From a virus, in the IMG/VR virus record IMGVR_UViG_3300009104_000134, positions 1-21,776 of that record: a stretch of 21,776 nucleotides of DNA; one strand, written 5' to 3'. Positions 14,876 to 21,776 of this stretch are shown here, one piece after another (within the stretch, counting starts at the first letter, position 1; every line of letters starts with the position of its first letter). Below the pieces are notes generated by a model. That model ran no database searches and was not told the DNA's origin. It worked only from the letters and a program-made list of their open reading frames with translations. The position numbers and the translations under genes were made by a program.

Positions 14876-16771
14876 TCATTCATCCGTCAAATCACTTGCA
14901 GGAGTACGTATACTGCCGAGCCAATTATATACTTTGCGGCCCGCATCTCTAACAATATCCATCTCACTTCTAAAACCTACCTGTGGTTTTGATTGATTAG
15001 AAGATGGGGAGAAGAAATTTTTAGCTCCTGTTTTTAACGAGTCTAGCATACTTCCTTCTATTTCCTTATTCTGCCTTACAGCTGCAATCTTATCTTCAAG
15101 AAGTGTTGCTCCTTTTGCCTGTGACTCTGCGCCTCTAGTAGAAACTCCTGGAAGAAATTCTTGTAACGCTTCTAACAATTGGTTATCACTAAGGGAAGTC
15201 ATATCATCATTTTCGCTCATTCCCATTAATGTATAGAATGGATCATCGAATGGATTCCAATTGTTACCGTCTTTATCAATTCCTCCTTGAGATGTAAACA
15301 TCTGCATAATTGCACGTTTTAAAGTATGTTCTTGAGATTTGTTATCTAAATTATATTCACCAGTCTCTGGGTTTCTAAACATACGGTCAATACGGCGAAC
15401 AGTCTGCCGAACATGATTATACAGTTCTCCTAAATTAGTATCTCTGAGTTTTTGCTCGTCAGGATCGTCAGTTGGTGGCATTGTTTTATTAATCTTTGTT
15501 TGTAATCTATCAGCTACAACAGACCATACATTTCCCGCTCTTTCCATATCACGTAATTGGTTACGAACTTCTTTTTTGTACTGCAGTGCCTCTTTAAAAT
15601 TTTCTACTTCATCTTGAGTTCTAAATTGAGCAATTCGTTTGCCCGATTGAAATATGGCTCCTAGTTGACCATCTTGAATATCTTTAGCAACTTTTTTATC
15701 TATAATAGAGGTAGGTAACCATTTAAATTTTTCATGATACTTTTCAATCATAAGTTTTCTAAACGCATGTTGATTGTTTAGTGAGCCTTGACGAACATCA
15801 TTTGGATCTCCCTTAGCCTTTGTTATCATATCTGACCACGTACTAAATGCGTCTACTTTCATACCTTCTAGCGCTCTAAGTAAAGGACGTTCTATAAATT
15901 TAGCTTGGTCTGGTTTCAATTCATGCTGATGGCGTTGAAGATAATTGCTAGCATTATTAATAGCCGTTATTAATTGCTCATTAGTACCGTGATGTAATGC
16001 ATCAGTAACTATACCAGCCTGCTTTTCTAATTCTTTATCTACCGTACTTGCCTTGGTCTCTTTTTTAGCAACTCGCTCAAACATAGAATTGTATTTAGAT
16101 CTAGCAACAATGCCTTTATATGCATTTTTAATTGCTGATGTACTAGCGCCTTTGTTGTTCTTTTGTACTTGATCCAATACATCTTGTTCAATTCTCTCTA
16201 ACACATCTGGTGTAAGAGACCGTTCATCTAAGGGGTTACCTCCATGCTTCCTAATCAATGAATCATCTATGGTAACTTGAGTCCTTGCTAGTAATTCATT
16301 AGCAAACGGCTGGAGAATCTTATCATCATCCTTAATATTATTCTCCTGCCTGAATGTAGCCATTTCATTTAAATATGCTTTCTTATCTTGGTCAGTTTTA
16401 AGAGTTCTCAAATGAGCTAACTCATTCATTACCTCAGTTTTATCCCGTACTTTCCTTCTTGCAGGATCTAGTTTAGCTAGATCTGTTTCCATTGTATTTA
16501 GTACGTCCTCACCTACATAACTAGAACCAAAAAGACCAGCGTTAGCTGGGTCATTTCTAATTTTCTCTCGAGCTATCGCATCGTCAGCTGGAGACAGTAA
16601 TTCCATAGCTTGTCTTTTTCTAATATCTGCTACTACATCTTGCCCTTCGTCTATACTTGAAGCAACTTGAAGTAAACCTTCAGTTTGTTGTTTATTTGCT
16701 GTAGCCGCAGCTCGTAATGCTGCATCAAAAGAAGGAGCAGCTTGACTTCTCCATGTAGGAACATTTGCCAT
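14876..16771 (-). CDS. Helical internal virion (ejection) protein, 631 aa
   Basis: The protein is soluble, strongly helical, rich in Lys, Glu, Gln and Ala, and has no membrane segment or catalytic motif. It opens with MANVPTWRSQAAPSFDAAL, then Ala-rich helices. The rest is long alternating charged helices (for example around residues 95-150 and 390-440) and a tail ending in a DLTDE-type acidic end. Size, helicity and position directly before the giant gene parallel the T7 gp15 and N4 gp51 slots, so an internal core or ejection role is likely by context. The ATG at 16771 has GGAG nine bases upstream inside a 13-base gap after the 216-aa gene, supporting this start and a shared mRNA. I do not recognise a specific enzymatic function. 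Confidence 0.75.
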   Translation of the reverse strand: MANVPTWRSQAAPSFDAALRAAATANKQQTEGLLQVASSIDEGQDVVADIRKRQAMELLSPADDAIAREKIRNDPANAGLFGSSYVGEDVLNTMETDLAKLDPARRKVRDKTEVMNELAHLRTLKTDQDKKAYLNEMATFRQENNIKDDDKILQPFANELLARTQVTIDDSLIRKHGGNPLDERSLTPDVLERIEQDVLDQVQKNNKGASTSAIKNAYKGIVARSKYNSMFERVAKKETKASTVDKELEKQAGIVTDALHHGTNEQLITAINNASNYLQRHQHELKPDQAKFIERPLLRALEGMKVDAFSTWSDMITKAKGDPNDVRQGSLNNQHAFRKLMIEKYHEKFKWLPTSIIDKKVAKDIQDGQLGAIFQSGKRIAQFRTQDEVENFKEALQYKKEVRNQLRDMERAGNVWSVVADRLQTKINKTMPPTDDPDEQKLRDTNLGELYNHVRQTVRRIDRMFRNPETGEYNLDNKSQEHTLKRAIMQMFTSQGGIDKDGNNWNPFDDPFYTLMGMSENDDMTSLSDNQLLEALQEFLPGVSTRGAESQAKGATLLEDKIAAVRQNKEIEGSMLDSLKTGAKNFFSPSSNQSKPQVGFRSEMDIVRDAGRKVYNWLGSIRTPASDLTDE

Positions 16772-16784
16772 GTTTATTCTCCAG

Positions 16785-17435
16785 TTAAGCGATTAATGCA
16801 TCCATGGTATACCCGCCCGGTGTTTGAGCAGCTTTCCAATCGTTTCTCATTTGTGCATTAGTATTGTAAGCAATTTTTCTAGCATCGTAATCTTTATTCC
16901 ATGCAGCTTTTTGAAAAGTAAAAGCGTCCCTAGCTAATCTATTTTGGTCTTTAGCTGCACCAACTTGTTGAAGTCCTGCGTAAGCGCCTAAGCCTTTTAC
17001 TCCAAGATCTAGCCAACCTTTAAGCCCTCCAAGAGGACCGCTTGCACCTATTAGATCACCAGCGGTATCCCACCAAGTAGGTTCACCCTCTTGTGTTTCA
17101 ATAAGAGAATTTGTGTATCCAGCAAATTGCTGAGGAGTTAATGAAACTGTTCCTTGGTTCATTTGATCCGCATAAGATGGTTGACTTTGTTGTGCACGTT
17201 TAGCTAAAGCTAATTGTCTTTGTCTCTCATACTCCTCAAAACTTTCACCTGATCCAGGCATCATATTAGATAGATTTTTAAACGCAGAGCTATTAGATCC
17301 ACCAGATCGGTAGTTAAGATTGGGGTAATTCCCTGTTACAGAATTGCTCATACTACGTACATAGCGATCTTTAGGTATATTCTGTGTTCCCCATATTCGT
17401 TCAAAAGGGTTATCAGATTGCCATCGTGCTGCCAT
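16785..17435 (-). CDS. Small internal core protein, gp14/gp52-like, 216 aa
   Basis: The N-terminal half is polar and low in structure (Asn/Ser/Gln-rich). A glycine-rich hydrophobic stretch follows (about residues 126-160, around LIGASGPLGGLKGWLDLG and GLGAYAGLQQ). The C-terminus is an amphipathic segment rich in Asn, Arg and aromatic residues (LARDAFTFQKAAWNKDYDA through YNTNAQMRNDW). A short glycine-rich membrane-active part followed by this F-Q-K...N helix is characteristic of small internal virion proteins in podoviruses (T7 gp14 slot) and N4-like phages. Such proteins form part of the ejection channel in the outer membrane. The start at 17435 has an AAGGAGA ribosome binding site. It lies 13 bases ahead of the 631-aa gene, and a 61-base AT-rich gap separates it from the 916-aa gene. 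Confidence 0.7.
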   Translation of the reverse strand: MAARWQSDNPFERIWGTQNIPKDRYVRSMSNSVTGNYPNLNYRSGGSNSSAFKNLSNMMPGSGESFEEYERQRQLALAKRAQQSQPSYADQMNQGTVSLTPQQFAGYTNSLIETQEGEPTWWDTAGDLIGASGPLGGLKGWLDLGVKGLGAYAGLQQVGAAKDQNRLARDAFTFQKAAWNKDYDARKIAYNTNAQMRNDWKAAQTPGGYTMDALIA

Positions 17436-17463
17436 AATATTCTCCTTAATCTTTACTTAACTT

Positions 17464-17480
17464 ATAGTAAATATTACTAT
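17464..17480. repeat. AT-rich perfect inverted repeat, 7-bp arms, 3-base loop
   Basis: Arms ATAGTAA and TTACTAT flank a 3-base ATA loop. It sits in the 61-base gap between the 916-aa and 216-aa genes, 16 bases past the 916-aa stop and about 29 bases before the 216-aa start. It could be an mRNA processing or stability element. It is too AT-rich and lacks a U-tract to be a convincing terminator. Confidence 0.6.
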
Positions 17481-17496
17481 TAATTAATACAATTGT

Positions 17497-20247
17497 CTAC
17501 GCATAGATTCCGCCGCCTTGCACATTCTGCTGTATAGTTTCGCTAAATGCATAAGCTGTATACGGGACGTCATACTGTGCATTAAATAAGGCATAGGTGA
17601 CCTCTCCCCCGAATGCCGCACCTATATTAGTAGCTCTTACTGAACTTTCTAATAAATTTCGTTCGTAAGGTACGGTAGGAGCTATTAAATTTTTCTCTAA
17701 ATTACCTAATACATCATTCTGTTTATCTCTCCATTCATAGTATCCTGCTTTTTCCTGTTCTAGTTCTGCAGCAATCTTGTCTTCTTTTTTTAAACCTATT
17801 CTATTTAATGCGTTTATACCATCTAAAGCTATCTTAGCTAAATTCAATGGGTTAGTAAAAAAACTCGTATCAAACCCCATTCCACTATAATAAAAACTAG
17901 AAGGAGCGTCTAAAGGCATAGGGCCTATAAAGCCTGGTGCTGCTTGTCCATATGTAACGCCGGGATCCCAAGCTGAAATAGCAACCATCGATACTATACT
18001 AAGAAGAGCTGCTAATTCTGGGTTATCCCCAGCTATTTCTGTAATAACTAATTGGATAATGTACTGAGCTGCCATCTTAATCACCATATTAGGTAATGCG
18101 CTCAGGAATGCCCCCCAAGCTACTGAAAATGCAGCTGATAGGGAAGATGCAGCAGCAATATTACCTAACGTAGTCATCATATTGGCAAAGCCAGCTTTAA
18201 TTGCTGGCCATGCTACATATGCTATAACTACAATTACAACAATCATTACTAGAGCTGTAAGAAAGCTCATACCAGCATGCTCAATAACTTCGTAATGAGC
18301 TATGTAGATAGATGCGTGAGCACCTGCTAGGAATAGTCTGCTAACTTCTTGATTAGAAAGGTCTGCAATGAAATTATGAATAAACGGAGCCATAAGGTCT
18401 TCCTTAGCTCCAAGATTAAACTTAACTACTTTAAACTTACCAGTATCCCCATCTACTACTTTTAGAGCCCCTATAGGGGCATGTACTGTGTATGCATCCA
18501 ATCCAGAAGGCTTAACGCAATAATAAGTAATTGACTGTCCTATAGTTGTTTCAGGAGCTGCAGCTTCTACATATCTCAATACACCTGATCCATTATTCTC
18601 GTATACAGCATCTGGAGTTAAATATATGATTGAACTAGTACTACCATCCGCTTCCTGCAGCACTGGGCTAGGATTGTTATAGGACATCCGTGTAGTTACC
18701 TGAAGCCAATTAGTTGCTTCTCCAGATGTAGTACCGGGGTTAGTTACACCATTTCCATCTAAGAAATCCTGTACTTCATCTAAATCATCTGCTTTATACC
18801 CTACGTTATATGTTCCTTTACCTGAAGAAACATAATAGTTATATTTCAATAGGTTATTTGAATCAAACCTAGACATATCTGAGTAGTAGATACCGTTCTC
18901 AGTACTCCCGCTATTAGAGTTAATAGTAGCTAATGACGTAAAAGTATAGGTTATATATGACCATTGAAATGCATACTCGTAATCATCACACGTAATAAGC
19001 ATATTATTCTGAGGTTTGTCATCGCCTGCTGGGGTATTGTTATATGTTCCCTGCGTAATTCCTTGAGATGGGAATAAATTCTCGAACATATTAAACAGAT
19101 ATGACATACCTGCCTGTGAGGTATCCCACATTCTTACACCGAAATTTACATAGATATGATCTAAATCCCCATCCGTTACCCCAGAATCCGTTAATATAGC
19201 ATCCAGTACTTCCTCAGCTTCCAAATGAATTATGTCTAATATTGCCTCTATCTGCCCACGTTTAGTAGATCCAAAAGTAGTATAGTTTGCGTTATTTATA
19301 CGTAATGGAACCGCAGGCAATGCTTTAATTTCAGAACCATCTTCATCGATAGGTTCTTCTACTGTATCTAAATCTGAATACGTACCCGCACCTACTTGAT
19401 ATATAAATAAATAAAACCTAGACGGAGCAGAATTTCGATAGTAAGTAGATACATAATGTAACTGGGTGGGTTTAGTAGGTGCAGTGTAAGGAAGAGTTAT
19501 CGTAATACCGTTATTCTGATAAGCTGGTATTGTGTAAGTATCCGCACTAGAATTGTAGCTAATGGTATTGAGATTTATATACCAACGTTGATCCGCAGTT
19601 ACAGAATCACTAGTAGCAATTTCACTAGTAATATCTATATCAAAATGGTTAGTTGAAGGAGTAACTTGAACAGTATCAGCAGCTGGAGTAATAGGGGAAG
19701 TCGTAACAGTAGCATTGCCCACACCTAATCTATTAATTCCTACATCATACCCTTTATTTTCTTGTAGCCAGTATTTAACCCAGTCTGCTTTAGATAATGC
19801 TCTTAAATACGCATTTTCAACTGTGCAAGGAACGCCTGTTAAAGTTTGTAATGCTGTAGTTAATTCATCATAATCTATAGTTATAATATAGGATTCAACC
19901 GTAGGGAAGTTCTCGAAATAATTCCCGTTCTCAATAAAATCAAGAAATTCTTTTACATTGCCTTTAAGACTTCTAAATGCACTATGGTAAATAAGATTGC
20001 TGGTAACATCCTGCTCTTCTATGATGCTTTGGAGAAGGGAATTAAGGAGGGGATTCTTGTTATCTACATCATCAAATAATGGGACATTATGTACTTCAAA
20101 ATACTCAATAATCTGGGTACTCCCGCCGTCCCATCCGAGAAGTACCATAACTAACTGCACAACCGTTTCTACTACTTGTACAACCATTTCAACAATAGTA
20201 ACTACAACATCTACTACTGCCGTAAAAATACTAGCAACAAACCCCAT
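17497..20247 (-). CDS. Large virion protein with membrane segments, 916 aa
   Basis: Residues 2-38 form a valine-rich hydrophobic amphipathic segment (MGFVASIFTAVVDVVVTIVE onwards). Residues about 200-650 are Thr/Ser/Asn/Tyr-rich and beta-like, as in exposed structural proteins. Residues 658-756 hold a strong membrane region with a long helix around LVMIVVIVVIAYVAW, followed by Ala/Met-rich helices. The C-terminal 150 residues include a charged helix (KKEDKIAAELEQEKAGYYEW) and an Asn/Gln-rich end. The function is not recognised. Position in the gp53 slot between capsid-associated genes and internal proteins suggests a tail/conduit or membrane-inserted ejection component. The start ATG at 20247 is 5 bases after the previous stop, with AGGATAA overlapping that gene's end. 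The stop is TAG, unlike the TAA/TGA of its neighbours. Confidence 0.75.
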   Translation of the reverse strand: MGFVASIFTAVVDVVVTIVEMVVQVVETVVQLVMVLLGWDGGSTQIIEYFEVHNVPLFDDVDNKNPLLNSLLQSIIEEQDVTSNLIYHSAFRSLKGNVKEFLDFIENGNYFENFPTVESYIITIDYDELTTALQTLTGVPCTVENAYLRALSKADWVKYWLQENKGYDVGINRLGVGNATVTTSPITPAADTVQVTPSTNHFDIDITSEIATSDSVTADQRWYINLNTISYNSSADTYTIPAYQNNGITITLPYTAPTKPTQLHYVSTYYRNSAPSRFYLFIYQVGAGTYSDLDTVEEPIDEDGSEIKALPAVPLRINNANYTTFGSTKRGQIEAILDIIHLEAEEVLDAILTDSGVTDGDLDHIYVNFGVRMWDTSQAGMSYLFNMFENLFPSQGITQGTYNNTPAGDDKPQNNMLITCDDYEYAFQWSYITYTFTSLATINSNSGSTENGIYYSDMSRFDSNNLLKYNYYVSSGKGTYNVGYKADDLDEVQDFLDGNGVTNPGTTSGEATNWLQVTTRMSYNNPSPVLQEADGSTSSIIYLTPDAVYENNGSGVLRYVEAAAPETTIGQSITYYCVKPSGLDAYTVHAPIGALKVVDGDTGKFKVVKFNLGAKEDLMAPFIHNFIADLSNQEVSRLFLAGAHASIYIAHYEVIEHAGMSFLTALVMIVVIVVIAYVAWPAIKAGFANMMTTLGNIAAASSLSAAFSVAWGAFLSALPNMVIKMAAQYIIQLVITEIAGDNPELAALLSIVSMVAISAWDPGVTYGQAAPGFIGPMPLDAPSSFYYSGMGFDTSFFTNPLNLAKIALDGINALNRIGLKKEDKIAAELEQEKAGYYEWRDKQNDVLGNLEKNLIAPTVPYERNLLESSVRATNIGAAFGGEVTYALFNAQYDVPYTAYAFSETIQQNVQGGGIYA

Positions 20248-20252
20248 TGCTA

Positions 20253-20777
20253 TTATCCTGTAGGTTCTGCGTTAGATATCTGGGTGTTGATATTACCCGT
20301 TCCGGTCTCATTAATAGCAGTCACACCAGTAGCTGCCACTCCCGCAGTAGAAATATTGATGCTCCATGCATCCAATATAGTTTTAAGGTATTTTTGATCT
20401 GCATTCCATTTAAAGCCTTTAGCTTGTTCAGCAGATAAGGCAGCAGCTCTACCCATAATACTAGTAGAACTTGGAGCTACTTTAGTTGATTTATCTGTTT
20501 GAGCAAATTCAGTAATTTCTTTTTGAAAGAGTAACGACTCTTCAGCGTTACCTTTCTGCATTCCGATAGTATAGGCTACGGCCTGTTGGACCGTAGCCTG
20601 CATAGCTGTAAGGTAAACTGTTGCATAATCACTGCCGGTTATCCTACCTAAATTAAACTGAGCAGCCATATGAGCATTGACAGTTTCCATCATGTCGTCA
20701 AATACGCCAGTACCCGTAACTACATTGTTTGAATCGGTGGATACCCCAGCAGTTAGATTAGCAATAGTTATAGCCAT
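20253..20777 (-). CDS. Virion structural protein, N4 gp54-like slot, 174 aa
   Basis: The compact order is GVFDDMMETVNAHMAAQ, GRITGSDYATVYLTAMQ, a Gln/Ala helix, then LLFQKEITEFAQTDKS and a TILDAWSINISTAG segment before a Thr/Gly/Asn-rich tail. The same helix-DYA-helix-QKE arrangement is familiar from small structural proteins encoded near the capsid gene of N4-like and other podoviruses, whose exact role I cannot name. It has no signal peptide or membrane segment. The start overlaps the stop of the 208-aa gene (TAATG at 20775-20779) and is preceded by a strong AGGAGATAAC site, so it is probably translationally coupled. It is likely a minor virion or head-tail component by context. Confidence 0.65.
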   Translation of the reverse strand: MAITIANLTAGVSTDSNNVVTGTGVFDDMMETVNAHMAAQFNLGRITGSDYATVYLTAMQATVQQAVAYTIGMQKGNAEESLLFQKEITEFAQTDKSTKVAPSSTSIMGRAAALSAEQAKGFKWNADQKYLKTILDAWSINISTAGVAATGVTAINETGTGNINTQISNAEPTG

Positions 20778-21403
20778 TAGTTATCTCCTATATGGAACGC
20801 TGGATTAGCTGCTTGGGCTGCTGCTAATCTTTCTAGCTCCTCTTTAGTAAGAGGATCTAAAACGCGTACATTAAACTTCTGCGTAATATAGGGCTCTAGT
20901 ACTTTCTCGCCATTAGGACGAGTAACAGTTTTAAATTTCTGCATTTCAGCATGTTTTATTTGATTATAAATAATATTAGGAACATGCCATCCGTCTTCAT
21001 TATTAAACGGAACAAACTTTTTAATCATTTTTCCATTATTTAAACCAGAAGCGCCTACTGTAAATATAAGTCCTGGGTACCCACTCATAAGAGGATCGTT
21101 AGGAGTAACTACAATGCGTATAAGTTTCATAGCTTCTTTTTTTCCAGTTCTTTTTAAAGCTTTAGTTGCTGCAGCTATAGCAGCTTCACTTGCATTAGGC
21201 AAACCGCCTTCATATGGACGATCTGTAGCTACTTCTTCATTATCAAAATCCTGCACCATACTTTCAGGATTTTTTCTTACATCAGCTAAGAGCTCTGCTA
21301 ACTTAGCTTGACCCGTTTTATGGTGAAACGTAACTCCATACTTTTTTAATTCTGCTTTAATTTCTTCGTAACTAAGTTCACTAATTGGTGTTAAAACTTC
21401 CAT
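20777..21403 (-). CDS. Capsid-proximal protein with HeH/LEM/SAP-like N-terminus, 208 aa
   Basis: The start chosen is the ATG at 21403 (MEVLTPISEL), because it has AAAGGAGA at proper spacing. An in-frame ATG 60 bases upstream (21463) lies inside the terminator hairpin and has no ribosome binding site. Residues about 8-40 (ELSYEEIKAELKKYGVTFHH and KTGQAKLAELL) resemble the helix-extension-helix (HeH/LEM/SAP-like) fold seen in phage head proteins, which may contact DNA. The second half (about 95-208) has a conserved-looking pattern: VTPNDPLMSGYPGLIFTVG, then KKFVPFNNEDGWHVPNIIYN, then FNVRVLDPLTKEELERLAAA. This matches, from memory, a family of unknown function found next to phage capsid genes. 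It is likely head-associated. Transcription probably continues past the upstream terminator or starts from the short gap. Confidence 0.7.
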   Translation of the reverse strand: MEVLTPISELSYEEIKAELKKYGVTFHHKTGQAKLAELLADVRKNPESMVQDFDNEEVATDRPYEGGLPNASEAAIAAATKALKRTGKKEAMKLIRIVVTPNDPLMSGYPGLIFTVGASGLNNGKMIKKFVPFNNEDGWHVPNIIYNQIKHAEMQKFKTVTRPNGEKVLEPYITQKFNVRVLDPLTKEELERLAAAQAANPAFHIGDN

Positions 21404-21416
21404 TTCATTCTCCTTT

Positions 21417-21434
21417 GAGAAACTGTCATTTCTC
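21417..21434. repeat. Short inverted repeat before the 208-aa gene
   Basis: Arms GAGAAA and TTTCTC (6 bp) with a 6-base loop lie immediately upstream of the ribosome binding site of the 208-aa gene and about 6 bases past the U-rich tract of the terminator. A mRNA processing or translational control hairpin is possible. Confidence 0.4.
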
Positions 21435-21439
21435 GAGTT

Positions 21440-21473
21440 AAAAGAGAAGCCCCCCGAGGGCATAGCCCTCGGG
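21440..21473 (-). terminator. Intrinsic terminator after the major capsid gene
   Basis: On the minus strand a perfect 9-bp stem CCCGAGGGC/GCCCTCGGG with a TAT loop is followed by GGGCTTCTCTTTT. The GC-rich stem stands out in an AT-rich genome and begins 16 bases past the capsid stop codon. The U-tract is interrupted by C residues and separated by GGGC, so read-through into the late operon is likely. That would suit high capsid and lower downstream expression. Confidence 0.8.
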
Positions 21474-21488
21474 TGGCGTTCTTGTTAT

Positions 21489-21776
21489 TTATACAGCTGC
21501 CAAGGCAGTCCAAATAATTCCTAGACGTTCTGGGCGAAGTGCCATAAAACCATAGTACCATTTGATAGAGTAGAACCCTACTTCACCATATGGATCATCC
21601 AAAGAAGCTATTTCTTTACCAGGCTTCTTATGGTTGATGGTAAATTTAACACTTTTGCCATCTGTCTGGAAACCGATAGTAGTGAAAGCACCATCACCAA
21701 CAACCAACATTGGATAGATGTCTGCACCATTATCTCCGGTACCTGCAGTATCAGCGGCAGATGCACCACCGTTTTC
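21489..21776 (-). CDS. Major capsid protein, N4 gp56-like, C-terminal fragment
   Basis: Only the last 95 codons are in the window; the frame is open to the right edge, so the start lies outside. The visible part reads [11 protein letters not shown] near the edge, then [32 protein letters not shown], and the ending [20 protein letters not shown] plus [16 protein letters not shown] DPxGxxGxxxxKxxYGxxxLxxxRxxxI-type C-terminus after a Y-PMLVVG strand is typical of the N4-gp56 family HK97-fold capsid proteins. The methionine at 21710 is internal to this sequence and is not taken as a start. A strong terminator follows, so the capsid gene can be expressed above the rest of the operon. Confidence 0.75.
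   Translation of the reverse strand, partial: ENGGASAADTAGTGDNGADIYPMLVVGDGAFTTIGFQTDGKSVKFTINHKKPGKEIASLDDPYGEVGFYSIKWYYGFMALRPERLGIIWTALAAV

Noticed and set aside
21404-21463. Upstream ATG at 21463 giving a 228-aa form of the capsid-proximal protein
   Set aside because: It lies in the loop and stem of the terminator hairpin and has no ribosome binding site. The ATG at 21403 has AAAGGAGA at good spacing.
21440-21473. The GC-rich 3-base-loop hairpin as an N4-type vRNAP promoter
   Set aside because: Its position just after the capsid stop and the following T-rich tract on the minus strand are better explained by an intrinsic terminator.
1-21776. tRNA genes, CRISPR arrays or insertion sequences
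   Set aside because: No cloverleaf-like sequence, regularly spaced repeats, transposase motifs or terminal inverted repeats were seen.

Overview
The window is a block of a double-stranded DNA phage genome with N4-like architecture (Schitoviridae in the broad sense, or a divergent relative). It is AT-rich and almost entirely coding. The evidence is a very long minus-strand gene whose product carries the catalytic motifs of an N4-type single-subunit virion RNA polymerase, preceded in the same operon by a capsid protein C-terminus that resembles the N4 gp56 family. The host cannot be read from the sequence; good AGGAG-type ribosome binding sites show ordinary bacterial translation.

Layout, following minus-strand transcription from right to left: the 3' end of the major capsid gene (21489-21776, cut by the window edge); an intrinsic terminator (21440-21473); then a tight late operon. 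The operon holds a 208-aa protein with an N-terminal HeH/LEM/SAP-like segment (20777-21403), a 174-aa virion protein (20253-20777), a 916-aa protein with a hydrophobic N-terminus and a membrane-spanning region (17497-20247), a 216-aa internal-core-type protein (16785-17435), a 631-aa helical internal protein (14876-16771), and the 4700-aa giant protein (740-14842). Five genes lie between capsid and giant polymerase, as the N4 numbering (gp56 to gp50) implies for N4. On the left, two small plus-strand genes (3-470 and 467-751) run toward the late operon and overlap its last gene by 12 bases. I see no tRNA, CRISPR array or insertion sequence, and no gene-free stretch over 300 bases.

The most interesting object is the giant protein. 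From N- to C-terminus I read: a lysozyme/transglycosylase-like murein hydrolase segment (about residues 350-470), hydrophobic and glycine-rich segments (690-905), long charged coiled-coil-like stretches, an acidic Pro/Thr/Glu linker (1623-1666), an N4-type RNA polymerase (about 1668-2914; R2164, D2300, R2434/K2438/Y2446, D2769), a complete Dda/RecD-like SF1 helicase that starts where the polymerase should end (about 2915-3490; K2969, D3060/E3061, R3471), a zincin metallopeptidase of polyvalent-protein type (HELLH at 3636-3640, E3714), and a long C-terminal region typical of large phage polyvalent proteins. My inference is that one ejected polypeptide could breach the wall, help form a conduit, open and translocate DNA, and start early transcription. 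The five upstream genes would supply the remaining capsid-associated and ejection proteins.
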